Numbered from the stretch's first letter, positions 55,161-64,000 are shown. The stretch is DNA of 64,000 bases from Candidatus Electryonea clarkiae (GCA_030765455.1 JAVCCM010000161.1:1-64000); one strand, 5' to 3'. Program-made: numbers and translations. The notes: a model not told the origin generated them from the sequence alone.

Positions 55161-56272
55161 CTCAGCACCTCCTCAATAGGAGTCCAGTCAACGTCAAATT
55201 CATGCCCTACCTGCTTGCGGGTGACTGTTCCGTCGAAGAGGTTCAAACCTGTCGCCATATAGGGATGAGATTTTAATGCGTCTTTTATGCCGAGGTTCAT
55301 TATCTGTTTTATAAATGGGAGAACCTGTGCCTGGAATGCCCGGGTGGAGGTGCGGGGAACCTGTGCAGGCATATTGGGAACAGTAAAATGTATCACACCT
55401 TCATCTTTATACACAGGATTGGAGATAGTGCTGGGTCTGCTGGTCTCTGAAATCCCTCCCTGATCAATTGATACATCAACAAAAACGGCTCGATGTTTCA
55501 TGGAGCGGATTGTTTCCCTGGAGATCATGTGCGGTGCGGGATTGTCCTCAAGGAGAACAGCGCCAATCAGTACGTCAACAAAACCGCAGAGTTTCTCAAG
55601 ATAGTGCTCACTGAAAACAGCGGTTTGCAGTCTGTTCCCAAATCGTTGCAGGGCGGAACGCAATGGATAAATCCATTGATCCACAAGGATCACATGAGCA
55701 CCCATATTCAGCGCCGCCTCCGCTGCCGCCGTACCCACAACACCGGCGCCAATAATTCCTACACTCGCCGGCGGAACACCGGGAGCGCCGCACATCAGGA
55801 TGCCCCGTCCTCCTTTCTCAGCAAGCATGTATTGAACTGCATTATGCACCGCAAGTGTCCCGGCGATCTCGCTCATGGCTTTTCGCACCGGATGCCCACT
55901 CTCATTTTCGATGTTCTCAAGACCAATCGCAGTAACTCGCTGCTTTACCATGCTATCGAAAATCTCACGCCTTGCCAGTGGAAGTTGCAGATAACTCATT
56001 ACTATCTGTTCCTCCCTGAACATTTCTCTCTCTTCAAAACATGGAGGCAGCACTTTCAGCAGGAGATCCGCACGTTGAAAAGCCTCTCCCTCGTTATATG
56101 CTATAACTGCCCCGTCTTGCTCATATTCTGAATCTTTCCAGCCTGCTTCAAATCCGGCATCATTTTCCACATAAACTGTCGCACCGGATTCCACCAATGT
56201 CCTGACACCAGCAGGACTTAACGCCACACGACGTTCATCGACAAATCTTTCCCTGGGTATTCCTATTATCAT
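55157..56272 (-). CDS. Alanine-dehydrogenase-like NAD-dependent enzyme with His96 replaced by Gln
   Basis: A 371-residue protein aligned over its length with alanine dehydrogenase and the N-terminal part of proton-translocating transhydrogenase. I use the ATG at 56272 (CGGAG upstream). Kept: MIIGIPRERFVDERRVALSP (Arg15 region), LLLKVLPP (Lys), GIIGAGVVGTAAAEAALNMGA (Rossmann loop), VFVDVSIDQGGISETSRP (catalytic Asp) and NMPAQVPRTST. Changed: residue 96, which is the catalytic His in the usual TYLHLA block, is Gln (MSYLQLP), and PMSEVAGR is AMSEIAGT. So the substrate may not be alanine. It is coupled by a four-base overlap to a CoA-transferase gene, which suggests oxidative deamination or reduction of an amino or keto acid that is then activated with CoA. 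Confidence 0.82.
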   Translation of the reverse strand: MIIGIPRERFVDERRVALSPAGVRTLVESGATVYVENDAGFEAGWKDSEYEQDGAVIAYNEGEAFQRADLLLKVLPPCFEEREMFREEQIVMSYLQLPLARREIFDSMVKQRVTAIGLENIENESGHPVRKAMSEIAGTLAVHNAVQYMLAEKGGRGILMCGAPGVPPASVGIIGAGVVGTAAAEAALNMGAHVILVDQWIYPLRSALQRFGNRLQTAVFSEHYLEKLCGFVDVLIGAVLLEDNPAPHMISRETIRSMKHRAVFVDVSIDQGGISETSRPSTISNPVYKDEGVIHFTVPNMPAQVPRTSTRAFQAQVLPFIKQIMNLGIKDALKSHPYMATGLNLFDGTVTRKQVGHEFDVDWTPIEEVLR

Positions 56273-56730
56273 CTTAACTCCGTTGAGAGTATCTTTAGCA
56301 GTAATAATCAAGCCAAATTCATTATATATGAATTATAGTGCTCTATGTTGTGTGAAGGTAAGCAAAAGAATTCTAAATGGAAAATAACAATAAGTTGCTC
56401 GATTTCAGCTATCCAACTGTCGAAGAGAAGAATTCTCATGTTATGATTTGAAATCCATTTCTACCATTTGAGATTATCTACGATCTTTTGTAACCACTCT
56501 ATTTATGAGGAATTATAAATGCTTATCCGGTGATAAATTCAATAGCCTTCTCGCTAAATTGCTTTTGGAACTTTGGAGACTCTTGACCTGTTCCATAGAT
56601 AATACGATATTAGTAAATAATTATTTAACGGGCATAAAAGTTGCAAAACGATTAAAGCCGAAGACGATTTACTCATCACTTTCACGCTTAATAGTGTGTA
56701 TTTAAAGATTTACGGTTAAGGATGGCTTAA
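56273..56730. other. Intergenic region between divergent ald-like and SPOR genes
   Basis: AT-rich and without a supportable gene, repeat or strong hairpin. It should contain the promoters of both flanking transcription units. Confidence 0.45.
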
Positions 56731-57639
56731 TTGAATAGCAGGCTCAGAGAAAGATTTTTCCCGGTGGTTATACTGGTTTTGTGCTTTTTCCTGCTACAGT
56801 CAGTAGCATTTTCGCAGCAGGAAGTAGAGCAGAAGAGGCAGGAAGAAGAGACCTCTGTCACCTCGAATGAAGCTCCTGACAGGGGTTTAGCGCCTTTCGA
56901 GTTGATCAAGGGATGGCGCATTCAACTGGTTTCAGTCAGCAATGAGGCTGCTGCCATGCGTTTTGCGGACAGCCTTCAAACGCTCATGAAATCTGAAATC
57001 CAGACTCTCTTCCGTGACAACAGCTATAAAATTCAAATTGGCAATTTTGTTAAGCGCCAGGATGCGGAGAAATACAGGGACAGGCTGCGCAAGATGGGCT
57101 TTCCTGATGCATGGGTTGTTGCTGCTCGAGTGCGTTCAGGAGCAAGGGATGCGAGCAAAATAGAGCTTAGGTCGCCGCAAATAGTGTCACCAACGATGGT
57201 TGATGCATTGATTGAGACAGTTTTCGTAGGCAGTGCGGTTCCTGAGACCGTTTATGTAGCTTCAAAATCTGATAATTTGGCAGAACCTGTCAAGGTAGTG
57301 CAGAAGCAAGAGAAAAAGCCCGATACCCCTGCTCCAAAATCTTATCCGAAAGTTGCAGCTACATCATACGACCCGACTAAAGCGCCTGGAAACGGTTGGC
57401 GTATTCAGATAATGTCTCTATATTATCAGCCGGTAGAAGATGCCGAGGCAGTTGCAAAAAACGCTCAGGCACAATTAGGACTTGCAACCTATGTCTCCAG
57501 TGGCGTAAAATCACATAAAATCAGGATGGGTGATTTCGAAGCAAGAGAAGATGCCGAAAATGCGCTTAAACAGGTACGTAGAGCAGGCTTTCGAGACGCC
57601 TTCCTAATAAAGAGTTACATCAACAAACCCGATGAGTAA
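56731..57639 (+). CDS. Exported protein with two SPOR-type domains (first of a tandem pair)
   Basis: A 302-residue protein that starts at a TTG (56731) with AAGGA about ten bases upstream. The signal peptide core is VVILVLCFFLLQSVAFS. Two SPOR-type repeats follow, each opening with GWRIQ: KGWRIQLVSVSNEAAAMRFADSLQ...YKIQIGNFVKRQDAEKYRDRLRKMGFPDAWVV (about 60-135) and GWRIQIMSLYYQPVEDAEAVAKNAQ...HKIRMGDFEAREDAENALKQVRRAGFRDAFLI (about 225-300), joined by a Lys/Pro-rich linker. SPOR domains bind peptidoglycan lacking stem peptides. The next gene is a same-strand paralogue six bases after the stop. Confidence 0.85.
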   Translation: MNSRLRERFFPVVILVLCFFLLQSVAFSQQEVEQKRQEEETSVTSNEAPDRGLAPFELIKGWRIQLVSVSNEAAAMRFADSLQTLMKSEIQTLFRDNSYKIQIGNFVKRQDAEKYRDRLRKMGFPDAWVVAARVRSGARDASKIELRSPQIVSPTMVDALIETVFVGSAVPETVYVASKSDNLAEPVKVVQKQEKKPDTPAPKSYPKVAATSYDPTKAPGNGWRIQIMSLYYQPVEDAEAVAKNAQAQLGLATYVSSGVKSHKIRMGDFEAREDAENALKQVRRAGFRDAFLIKSYINKPDE

Positions 57640-57645
57640 TTTATC

Positions 57646-58593
57646 GTGGCAGTCTTTCTGCGAAAGAACACGAAAAAATTCAATCCGCTTCCGTTAACGG
57701 TTTCTCCTGTTTATAGAGGTCGGAGCCGGTCCAATCCGTTCCCCCTTACCTGTAATAAGATATCTCAAAATAATTCCAATCACTTGAACCTGGATTATTC
57801 TACTATTGTCCAGGAAAAATCCCGGTCACGCAAAACATCTTACAGGTCGAAATTTATTCCGGGTTTATTTTTTCTGGTTGGGCTTGCAGGTTTCATAATG
57901 CTTGGAAGTATAAGCCTTGCCTCAAAATCGAAATCCAGTACAGCATCACTTTCCGGTGCCAGTCTGGATGTTGATTTTATGGAACAGTGCCGAGGATGGC
58001 GTGTGGAGCTTAATTCGTTCGATGAAGAACTTAAAGCGGACGCCTATGTCGATAGTCTGCGGAATATGATGAATGTAGAGATTTCCACATTATACCGGGG
58101 CGGGAACTACAAGGTGCAGGTAGGCAGCTTTGAGGAACAGTTTGATGCTGCCAAATTCAGAGATTTCCTCAGACAGATCGGATTTGAAAATGCCTGGATC
58201 GTCGAATGCAGGATATTGACCGATGAATCTGAAGAAAGAATAATTGAAAAAGTGGCTCCTGAATTGGATTTCCCCGAACCGGAATTAGAGCATTTCGCAG
58301 AAATAACACCACACCGAACCATCACCAAAATACGCATCGGCAATGGGCGTAATGGATTCCGTATCCAGATTATGGCGTTGTTCGACAGCCCAATTTCATC
58401 CGCCAACGATATTGCAAAAAACGCACAGGCGTCGTTGGGTATGGGTGCGCAGGTATTTCAAAGCACAAAAGCATATAAAGTTCGCGTGGGCGAATTTTCT
58501 ATGGAAGAGGAAGCAACAGGTGTATTGAAGGAAGTTAGATATGCCGGTTACTGGGATGCGTATATTGTCGATAATGATATAATAAATGAATAA
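57646..58593 (+). CDS. Membrane-anchored protein with two SPOR-type domains (second of the pair)
   Basis: A 315-residue protein starting with GTG at 57646. Unlike its upstream paralogue it begins with about 70 basic cytoplasmic residues and then one membrane segment (FIPGLFFLVGLAGFIMLGSI), so it is a type II anchored protein rather than fully exported. The two SPOR units are CRGWRVELNSFDEELKADAYVDSL...YKVQVGSFEEQFDAAKFRDFLRQIGFENAWIV and GFRIQIMALFDSPISSANDIAKNAQ...YKVRVGEFSMEEEATGVLKEVRYAGYWDAYIV. The pair arose by duplication and diverged in targeting. Both are likely divisome or septal-wall proteins. The DsbD gene follows 99 bases later. Confidence 0.82.
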   Translation: MAVFLRKNTKKFNPLPLTVSPVYRGRSRSNPFPLTCNKISQNNSNHLNLDYSTIVQEKSRSRKTSYRSKFIPGLFFLVGLAGFIMLGSISLASKSKSSTASLSGASLDVDFMEQCRGWRVELNSFDEELKADAYVDSLRNMMNVEISTLYRGGNYKVQVGSFEEQFDAAKFRDFLRQIGFENAWIVECRILTDESEERIIEKVAPELDFPEPELEHFAEITPHRTITKIRIGNGRNGFRIQIMALFDSPISSANDIAKNAQASLGMGAQVFQSTKAYKVRVGEFSMEEEATGVLKEVRYAGYWDAYIVDNDIINE

Positions 58594-58692
58594 TATAATA
58601 CTTTACATCTTTCGGAATTGAATCTCCGACATATAAATTCTTCCGGTGTTGCAATTTTATTCCTTTCAAAGTACCAAAACCAGGGAAAAACA

Positions 58693-60552
58693 GTGAAAAA
58701 AACAGATCTATCTTTATTAATTGTTCTGACAATTTTAATATCAATTGTTCTCTTCAGTCCATTGAAGGTATTTGCGCAGGGATCAAGTGAGCCGCCTGTT
58801 CTGTTTGAGCCTGTTTTTTCGCTGTCAGGTATTGCCCCAGGGGGTGAAATAACATTAGCAGCATTATTCAAAGTTCCTGAAGACCATCATATCACTGATC
58901 ATTCCCACGGATTGTATGGATTTGATATTAAATTTCCGGATGGAATTACTGTCAGTGACACTGCCTGGCCACACGGTGAAATTGAAAACGAAGAGGAAGT
59001 TTACCGGGGAGACGCCGCAATACGATACACATTGCGTGCATCAAGCGAAATAGTACCCGGAATACATGAATTATCATTTTCCTATTATTACCAGATTTGC
59101 AGGGACATCGATCCCAAAACCTGTTATATGCCGAATGGCGGTGAAGGAAAGCTAAAACTTATCGTTCTTGATCCAGGCGCTACTCCACTTCCTTCCGGGC
59201 ATCCCTTATTTGCCGGGGCTGCTGAGGCAACTGATAATATCCCAATGAAAGCTGAAGCAATTGCAGACCAAACGCTGGAAGATCGATTGACAAGCGCTTT
59301 GGAACGGGGGAGTATTATCGCTTTTCTTCTCGTTTTCGTGGCAGGTATCCTTGTCTCATTCACACCATGTGTTTACCCGATGATCCCTATCATTATCGGT
59401 TTTGTTGGTTCCAGTGCCGGCGGTAGTAAAACAAAGGGATTTTTTCTTTCCATATTTTTTGTTACAGGGCTTGCATTAACATACGCAATCCTTGGTGTCG
59501 TAGCAGGAGCAACCGGTGCATTGTTTGGAGCATTATTGTCAAATCCGATAGTCCTTTGGGGCATTGTTGCCATATTTATTACGCTTGGAATATCAATGCT
59601 TGGTGCCTTCGATATTGCTCTCCCGGCTTCGGTTCAGGGCAAATTGATGTCTGGTCAGAGAAAGGGTGTAATTGGTGCTATATTGATGGGTGGCGTCACA
59701 GGTATTATTGCCGCACCATGTGCCGGACCACCATTGATCGTTCTTCTTGGCTGGATCGGGAAAACAGGAAACCTTGTACTTGGATTCTTCCTGATGGGAG
59801 TATTTGCCCTCGGCATAGGTGTATTGTTTATCTTTATAGGAACTTTTGCCGGAGCTATGACAGCGTTGCCTCAAGCCGGAGCCTGGATGGATAAAATCAA
59901 GAAGGGCTTGGGGATTTTAATTTTTATAGTAGCTCTTTATTATTTGAACATGCTTATTCCTCAAGTCCTGCATACAATAATCATGGGATCTTTTATTCTG
60001 CTTGTTGGAATGTTTCTCGGAGCTTTAGCGAAATGGGATGATTTATCTACAGGCGGAAAATACTGGAAAGGGATTGGCATCATTATTATGCTGGCTGGTT
60101 CATTTTACATACTTCTCGGTCTTGCAAAGATGCACGAATTACCCGTTGTGACGAGGGGGAGTGGATTTGTTGCAACAATGACTGATGAAAAAGGTGTGAT
60201 TGAAGAACATGTCCCATGGAGAGTTAATGATTATGATGCGGTCATGGCGGATGCCGCTGAAAGCGGTAAGCCGGTTCTTATCGATTTTTATGCAGACTGG
60301 TGCGGAGTATGTGTCGAACTGGACCATAAAGTGTGGAACAAACCGGATGTAATATCAGCGAGTAATGACTATATAGCATTAAAACTCGACTTCACCCGTT
60401 CCAATAGGGAGCTGGAAAAACTACGTGAAAAACATGGAATTGCCGGATTACCGACCGTATTGATCCTCGGGTCGGATGGAACAGAAAAATCAAGATTCTC
60501 GTCCTTTAAAAAGCCTGAAGAAGTTACATCCTGGTTGAATAATTACAAGTGA
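58693..60552 (+). CDS. dsbD: Thiol:disulfide interchange protein DsbD
   Basis: A 619-residue protein starting at the GTG at 58693 (CAGGGA upstream); the frame opens earlier without sense. After a signal peptide (LLIVLTILISIVLFSPLKVFA) comes the periplasmic alpha domain with its Cys pair in YYYQICRDIDPKTCYMPNGG, then eight membrane segments of the CcdA/DsbD type with the two redox Cys in VSFTPCVYPMIPIIIG and IAAPCAGPPLIVLLG, and a C-terminal thioredoxin domain with FYADWCGVCVELDHKVW. It carries electrons from cytoplasmic thioredoxin to periplasmic substrates such as disulfide isomerases and cytochrome c maturation. That suits a genome with a haem c sensor kinase and many Cys-containing exported proteins. 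It follows the SPOR pair. Confidence 0.95.
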   Translation: MKKTDLSLLIVLTILISIVLFSPLKVFAQGSSEPPVLFEPVFSLSGIAPGGEITLAALFKVPEDHHITDHSHGLYGFDIKFPDGITVSDTAWPHGEIENEEEVYRGDAAIRYTLRASSEIVPGIHELSFSYYYQICRDIDPKTCYMPNGGEGKLKLIVLDPGATPLPSGHPLFAGAAEATDNIPMKAEAIADQTLEDRLTSALERGSIIAFLLVFVAGILVSFTPCVYPMIPIIIGFVGSSAGGSKTKGFFLSIFFVTGLALTYAILGVVAGATGALFGALLSNPIVLWGIVAIFITLGISMLGAFDIALPASVQGKLMSGQRKGVIGAILMGGVTGIIAAPCAGPPLIVLLGWIGKTGNLVLGFFLMGVFALGIGVLFIFIGTFAGAMTALPQAGAWMDKIKKGLGILIFIVALYYLNMLIPQVLHTIIMGSFILLVGMFLGALAKWDDLSTGGKYWKGIGIIIMLAGSFYILLGLAKMHELPVVTRGSGFVATMTDEKGVIEEHVPWRVNDYDAVMADAAESGKPVLIDFYADWCGVCVELDHKVWNKPDVISASNDYIALKLDFTRSNRELEKLREKHGIAGLPTVLILGSDGTEKSRFSSFKKPEEVTSWLNNYK

Positions 60553-60850
60553 TGTCTTAACAGATGAAATTTGTGTGTGGAGTCGAGAAACAGCCTGTAA
60601 ATAATTCCTTCTTGATGCAGTCAATAATTGGCTCCAGGGAGAGATAAACACGACTTCCGAAAGAAAACCTCAATTTAAATCAGTGCTTAATATTGTTAGT
60701 TAATTACGCTTAGATGCCTCTCTATGGCCTGGTTCCTTATTTAGGAATCTCTGTATATGCTATTTTTCTGCCTGCAATTGTATTGATTGTGTTTCATTAA
60801 ATTAATATCTTAATCTTTTATTCCATTAATGAAAAATGAGAGGATTCAAG

Positions 60851-61729
60851 ATGGCGCCCAATGATTCCGATAATACCGAATTTCTTCAAAACCTGATAAA
60901 TGTAGAAGATTTACCAACATTGCCTGCAATAGCTCAGCAGATAATTCAAATGACAATGGATCCTGACGCGGATTACAAAAAATTCAGCAAGCTGATTCAG
61001 TCTGATCCACCTATCGCTGCCAAGGTGCTGAAAACCGCAAATTCTGCTTACTATGGCAAAGCGCATCCTGCAAAGACCATTGAAGATGCAATTTTCACCA
61101 TTGGTCTTAATCATCTCGCCGGCATTTGCACCAGCATCAGTATTATTCAAAGTTTCAGTCATTGGGAGGAGAGCAACCTTGAATTGGAAATGCTTTGGAA
61201 GCATTCCATCAGCACTGCTTACCTGGCAGACAGGATAGCAAAGCGCGAAAAAATATATGGAGCGGTTAACTTTTTCCTTGCCGGTTTGTTTCATGATATT
61301 GGCTGGATGGTACTGGATCATGTAGCTCCGGAATTAATTTCGGTTGCTTTAATGATAGTTGAAGAGGATGGAATTTGGTCCAGATATCTTGAGCAAGACT
61401 TGATAGGTGTCGATCATGCGGAAGTAGGAGCATTCGTTTTGGATAACTGGAATATTGCGAGGGAACTTTCCGAATTGACAAGGTTTCATAATGACCCGGA
61501 AAAAGCGGGCGGGCTTGCTTCTCATGCTTGTATTATCCAATTTGCAAGTGCATTATCTCCCTTCCCATTGCCCTTCACTACTCCAATCGGAGAAAATTTG
61601 AGCCCGTTTAATCCAATCGATTTAGAAGCATCAACTGGTGAGGGAGCACACAAAGAAATGCAAAAGAGATACGCCAAGGATATTAAGAGCACAAAAGATT
61701 TCACTGGCCTCTCCCTCTCAATGGTGTAA
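60851..61729 (+). CDS. HDOD domain signalling protein
   Basis: A 292-residue protein; the ATG at 60851 has GAGGA six bases upstream, better than the ATG five codons before. The HDOD domain spans residues about 18-225: LINVEDLPTLPAIAQQIIQM, LIQSDPPIAAKVLKTANSAYYG, IEDAIFTIGLNHLAGICTSI, LWKHSISTAYLADRIAKRE and FFLAGLFHDIGWMVLDH (the degenerate HD motif of this family), then GVDHAEVGAFVLDNWNI. HDOD proteins lack phosphohydrolase activity and act as regulatory partners of response regulators or diguanylate cyclases. The last 60 residues are a Pro/Ser-rich tail. It stands alone, with about 300 bases upstream that hold no gene. Confidence 0.9.
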   Translation: MAPNDSDNTEFLQNLINVEDLPTLPAIAQQIIQMTMDPDADYKKFSKLIQSDPPIAAKVLKTANSAYYGKAHPAKTIEDAIFTIGLNHLAGICTSISIIQSFSHWEESNLELEMLWKHSISTAYLADRIAKREKIYGAVNFFLAGLFHDIGWMVLDHVAPELISVALMIVEEDGIWSRYLEQDLIGVDHAEVGAFVLDNWNIARELSELTRFHNDPEKAGGLASHACIIQFASALSPFPLPFTTPIGENLSPFNPIDLEASTGEGAHKEMQKRYAKDIKSTKDFTGLSLSMV

Positions 61730-62089
61730 GGCTTATTTTCGGGATTCAAATTTATAACTATAATAATCATTGTCGTTAGTATTTGTTATTATTGGTCTTA
61801 ACATTTGATTATTTGTGAAATGTTTAAATATCTGGTGAGAGACTAACCTGCCTCGCAAAACATTAAATAAAAAAAATCACTCTTGAGCCATTTGATTCGA
61901 GCATAATTTTATTCTAAATTATATAATCGCCGAGTTTTAGCCCGTAAATACTATTTGATAGTACTGATCGATAGTAGTGATAAAATTTCTTTAACAGTCT
62001 CAGAATGTGAAATGCATAGGTTTTTGTCAGTAGACTGAAAGTCAGAAAAAAGTTTAAAAAAAATAGAATGACTAACAGGAGACATACTT
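61730..62089. other. Intergenic region upstream of the last secreted-protein gene
   Basis: No gene supported. The sequence is AT-rich with several A-runs and T-runs. It should contain the promoter of the gene at 62090. Confidence 0.4.
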
Positions 62090-64000
62090 ATGCGTAAAAT
62101 TGCATTGTTATTGATGTTGGGATTGCTTCTCACCCTAAATGCCTCAATTGCACAGGACGTCCTGGTTTTGGACACTTATGATGTGAATACTACCTACATG
62201 GATGATTTAATGAGGTCACTCGATGTAGAGTATGACTTTGCATGGAATTACAACCAGAACCAGTGGAATTATGATGATTTGTCCAATTATAGTACTGTTA
62301 TTGTAGCTATGTATTTCGGTTATACCGATGCCGGCGTGATGGAAGACTTATATGAGTTTGCATCGGCAGGAGGCAAAATCATCTGGCTCGGAGGTACTGG
62401 TAATGACCAGACATGGATTCAGTCGTTGCAAGATGACTTCGAAATAGACTGCAATTACCAATACGCTTACACTGGTGGTTTCGAATTGGTGGATGACACA
62501 CATGTACTGGCAGAAGGGCTTCCGGAAGATCACAATATGTACCAGTACAATGGACGTATCTGGCTTAATATAGATGACGAAGAGTTTGAAACCGTTGCTA
62601 TAAATAGCATGAGCATGCCCATGTTCGGTGTACATCAGGTTGGCACCGGCGAGTTTGTTTTCATAGGTGTACAAACCTATCAGGGTTACTGGGCACAGTA
62701 TCCAGCCGATGTTGAAGTGTTAGAACAGATGATGACTAACGCTTTAAGCTATGTCCGTGGCTCTTTGCTTTATGGTACGATTACCAACGCTACTACACAC
62801 CAGCCGGTTTATGATGTTTCAATCTGCCTTTATGATGCCGTTGCTGAAACCCTTGCGAGCGAAGATTTTTCAGATTCCATGGGTTATTATGGATGCAGCC
62901 ACTACCTCCTTGAAGGTATGCAGTATTATGCAACCTACAACAAACCGTTATATGTCGGACAAATGGTTGATGAACTTGAAGGTATTCCACCCGATAACAT
63001 TGAACACAATGTGACTTTCGTGCCTTTCCTTCAAACAGACCTTGAAGCAATTCAAACTGAAGTGCCCAGAAATACTTGGGTTGACGTTACAGGTATAATT
63101 ACTGTACCGACTAATACCACAGATTTGGAGCACGCCTCTTTCTACATTCAGGATGAAACGCAGTATGGTGTCCATATCTATTCTGATGATCCCTGGGATG
63201 CTGAAGCTCACGGTGATTTGAATCGCGGAGATGAAGTACGAATTGTAGGAAGACTTGATGAATATGAAGGTATTACAGAGATTAACGATCTTTATTTATG
63301 GGAAGTACTTTCGACAGATAATGCCGTTTATGATCCTTTAACAATGAATAGCGGCACGATGTCCAATATGCAGGAGATGGAAGGGACATGGGCGCATATA
63401 GTTGGTTACCTGCAGAATGATCCTGCTCAAATGGGTAGTTATTCGATTATTCTCAACGACGGTTCCGGCGATTGCAATGTTCGCATCCAGGCTGCTACCA
63501 ATATTGATTTGACTGATTGGGAACAAGGTGACTGGTTGATGGTCAATGGTATAATCAGCCTCTTTGAAAATGAAGTGCAGCTTCTTCCTTCCCTTGAGAT
63601 AGACGTTTACCGGACACCGATGATTGTTCCTGACTATGGTCGTTCAACACTCGAGGACTCCACTGGCGTTGTATCCCTTCGATGGGATCACACTACGTAT
63701 GGTACACTTGACAAGCTTGGTTATGATCATGGTCCACCTTCAGGCTATTATTCATGGCCCGGCAACAAGATGGCTACAAGAGTGAGTCCGAAAGAATCCT
63801 GTCGGCTGATCGCGATTAGATATTATGTCTGGACAGAAGAACCGGGCAGTTTTAATGCTCAAATATTCCAGTTCAATACTGAATTGGGAGCGCCTGAAGC
63901 AGAACCATTCAGAGATATAGAAGTCGAACTGAACCAATTCCAGGGTTGGCATGAAATCATTCTTTCTGACGAAGATATTGTCCTTGAAGGCGATTTCGTT
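62090..64000 (+). CDS. Secreted multidomain protein, amidotransferase-like and OB-fold parts, 3' end outside window
   Basis: An open frame from the ATG at 62090 (AGGAG eight bases upstream) to the window end without a stop, 637 codons so far. The signal peptide is KIALLLMLGLLLTLNASIAQ. Residues about 23-225 resemble a class I glutamine-amidotransferase-like (ThuA-type) flavodoxin fold, with DVLVLDTYDVN, YSTVIVAMYFGY, GGKIIWLGGTGN and FVFIGVQTYQG, but no catalytic Cys was seen. A carboxypeptidase-regulatory-like strand region follows (LLYGTITNATTHQPVYDVSI). Residues about 330-510 carry two YhcR/OB-fold-like units (WVDVTGIITVPTNTT, ASFYIQDETQYGVHIYS, GDEVRIVGRLDEYEG, and WLMVNGIISLFENEVQLLP). 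It is very likely a further surface or T9SS cargo protein; the sorting domain, if any, would lie beyond 64000. Confidence 0.75.
   Translation, partial: MRKIALLLMLGLLLTLNASIAQDVLVLDTYDVNTTYMDDLMRSLDVEYDFAWNYNQNQWNYDDLSNYSTVIVAMYFGYTDAGVMEDLYEFASAGGKIIWLGGTGNDQTWIQSLQDDFEIDCNYQYAYTGGFELVDDTHVLAEGLPEDHNMYQYNGRIWLNIDDEEFETVAINSMSMPMFGVHQVGTGEFVFIGVQTYQGYWAQYPADVEVLEQMMTNALSYVRGSLLYGTITNATTHQPVYDVSICLYDAVAETLASEDFSDSMGYYGCSHYLLEGMQYYATYNKPLYVGQMVDELEGIPPDNIEHNVTFVPFLQTDLEAIQTEVPRNTWVDVTGIITVPTNTTDLEHASFYIQDETQYGVHIYSDDPWDAEAHGDLNRGDEVRIVGRLDEYEGITEINDLYLWEVLSTDNAVYDPLTMNSGTMSNMQEMEGTWAHIVGYLQNDPAQMGSYSIILNDGSGDCNVRIQAATNIDLTDWEQGDWLMVNGIISLFENEVQLLPSLEIDVYRTPMIVPDYGRSTLEDSTGVVSLRWDHTTYGTLDKLGYDHGPPSGYYSWPGNKMATRVSPKESCRLIAIRYYVWTEEPGSFNAQIFQFNTELGAPEAEPFRDIEVELNQFQGWHEIILSDEDIVLEGDFV

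Noticed and set aside
55493-56131. Plus-strand 212-codon open frame opposite the alanine-dehydrogenase-like gene
   Set aside because: Antisense shadow; composition is Cys/His-rich noise without motif.

Overview
The window reads as chromosomal DNA of an uncultured Gram-negative bacterium of the FCB superphylum (Bacteroidota / Marinimicrobia / Zixibacteria / KSB1 / Electryoneota-like neighbourhood). The evidence is four large secreted proteins that end in the YPNPFN-type sorting domain of the type IX secretion system (T9SS), a gingipain-fold protein among them, OmpA- and SPOR-domain envelope proteins, a DsbD, and moderate to low G+C content by eye. I cannot name the phylum from sequence alone. 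No rRNA, tRNA or CRISPR array was seen.

Layout. 0-6.9 kb is an accessory zone. A leftward group holds an unknown protein, a sodium/solute symporter and a SUMF1-domain protein whose 5' end is cut off at a GGGGGACAG repeat. A rightward TPR/WD40 protein follows, then a decayed IS4-type transposase, a perfect palindrome and more GGGGGACAG repeats. 6.9-17.7 kb holds three large T9SS cargo proteins: a gingipain-like one, an unrecognised one and a VCBS-repeat one. 17.8-26.4 kb is mostly housekeeping: purC, thrS, an OmpA-type protein, an SRPBCC protein, a PepSY-like protein with an Asp/His tail, and two overlapping citrate-synthase paralogues. 26.7-30.1 kb has a glycerol-kinase remnant, a small secreted protein broken at a poly-C run, and a beta-helix T9SS cargo protein. 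30.3-36.5 kb has GrpB, a three-subunit xanthine-dehydrogenase-type molybdoenzyme with an aminotransferase, and a small membrane protein. 36.5-40.7 kb is a leftward surface-polysaccharide operon (WbqC, PIG-L deacetylase, WecA/MraY-type transferase, polytopic glycosyltransferase). 40.9-46.1 kb is one very large hybrid histidine kinase. 46.3-53.7 kb has a frameshifted TfoX-like gene, an orphan QmoC, a TrmH/SpoU methyltransferase, a CPBP protease, a SpoIID/LytB protein, PlsC and an anchored protein. 53.8-56.3 kb is an overlapping CoA-transferase and alanine-dehydrogenase-like pair. 56.7-64 kb has two SPOR proteins, DsbD, an HDOD protein and the start of another secreted protein that runs off the window.

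How parts fit. The T9SS cargo, DsbD (periplasmic disulfide exchange), OmpA/SPOR proteins and polysaccharide operon describe an active cell surface; the T9SS machinery itself is not in the window. The molybdoenzyme, QmoC, the Ald/CoA-transferase pair and the citrate-synthase pair suggest an anaerobic or facultative metabolism with unusual carbon and electron routes.

The most unusual items are two citrate-synthase paralogues with overlapping reading frames, both lacking the catalytic Asp and each lacking different further active-site residues; the histidine kinase with a c-type haem motif outside the membrane and a nitrate-binding-protein-like domain inside the cell; an alanine-dehydrogenase homologue with the catalytic His96 changed to Gln; a gingipain homologue with Arg in place of the catalytic His; and two genes whose frame depends on a homopolymer run (C10 and T8).
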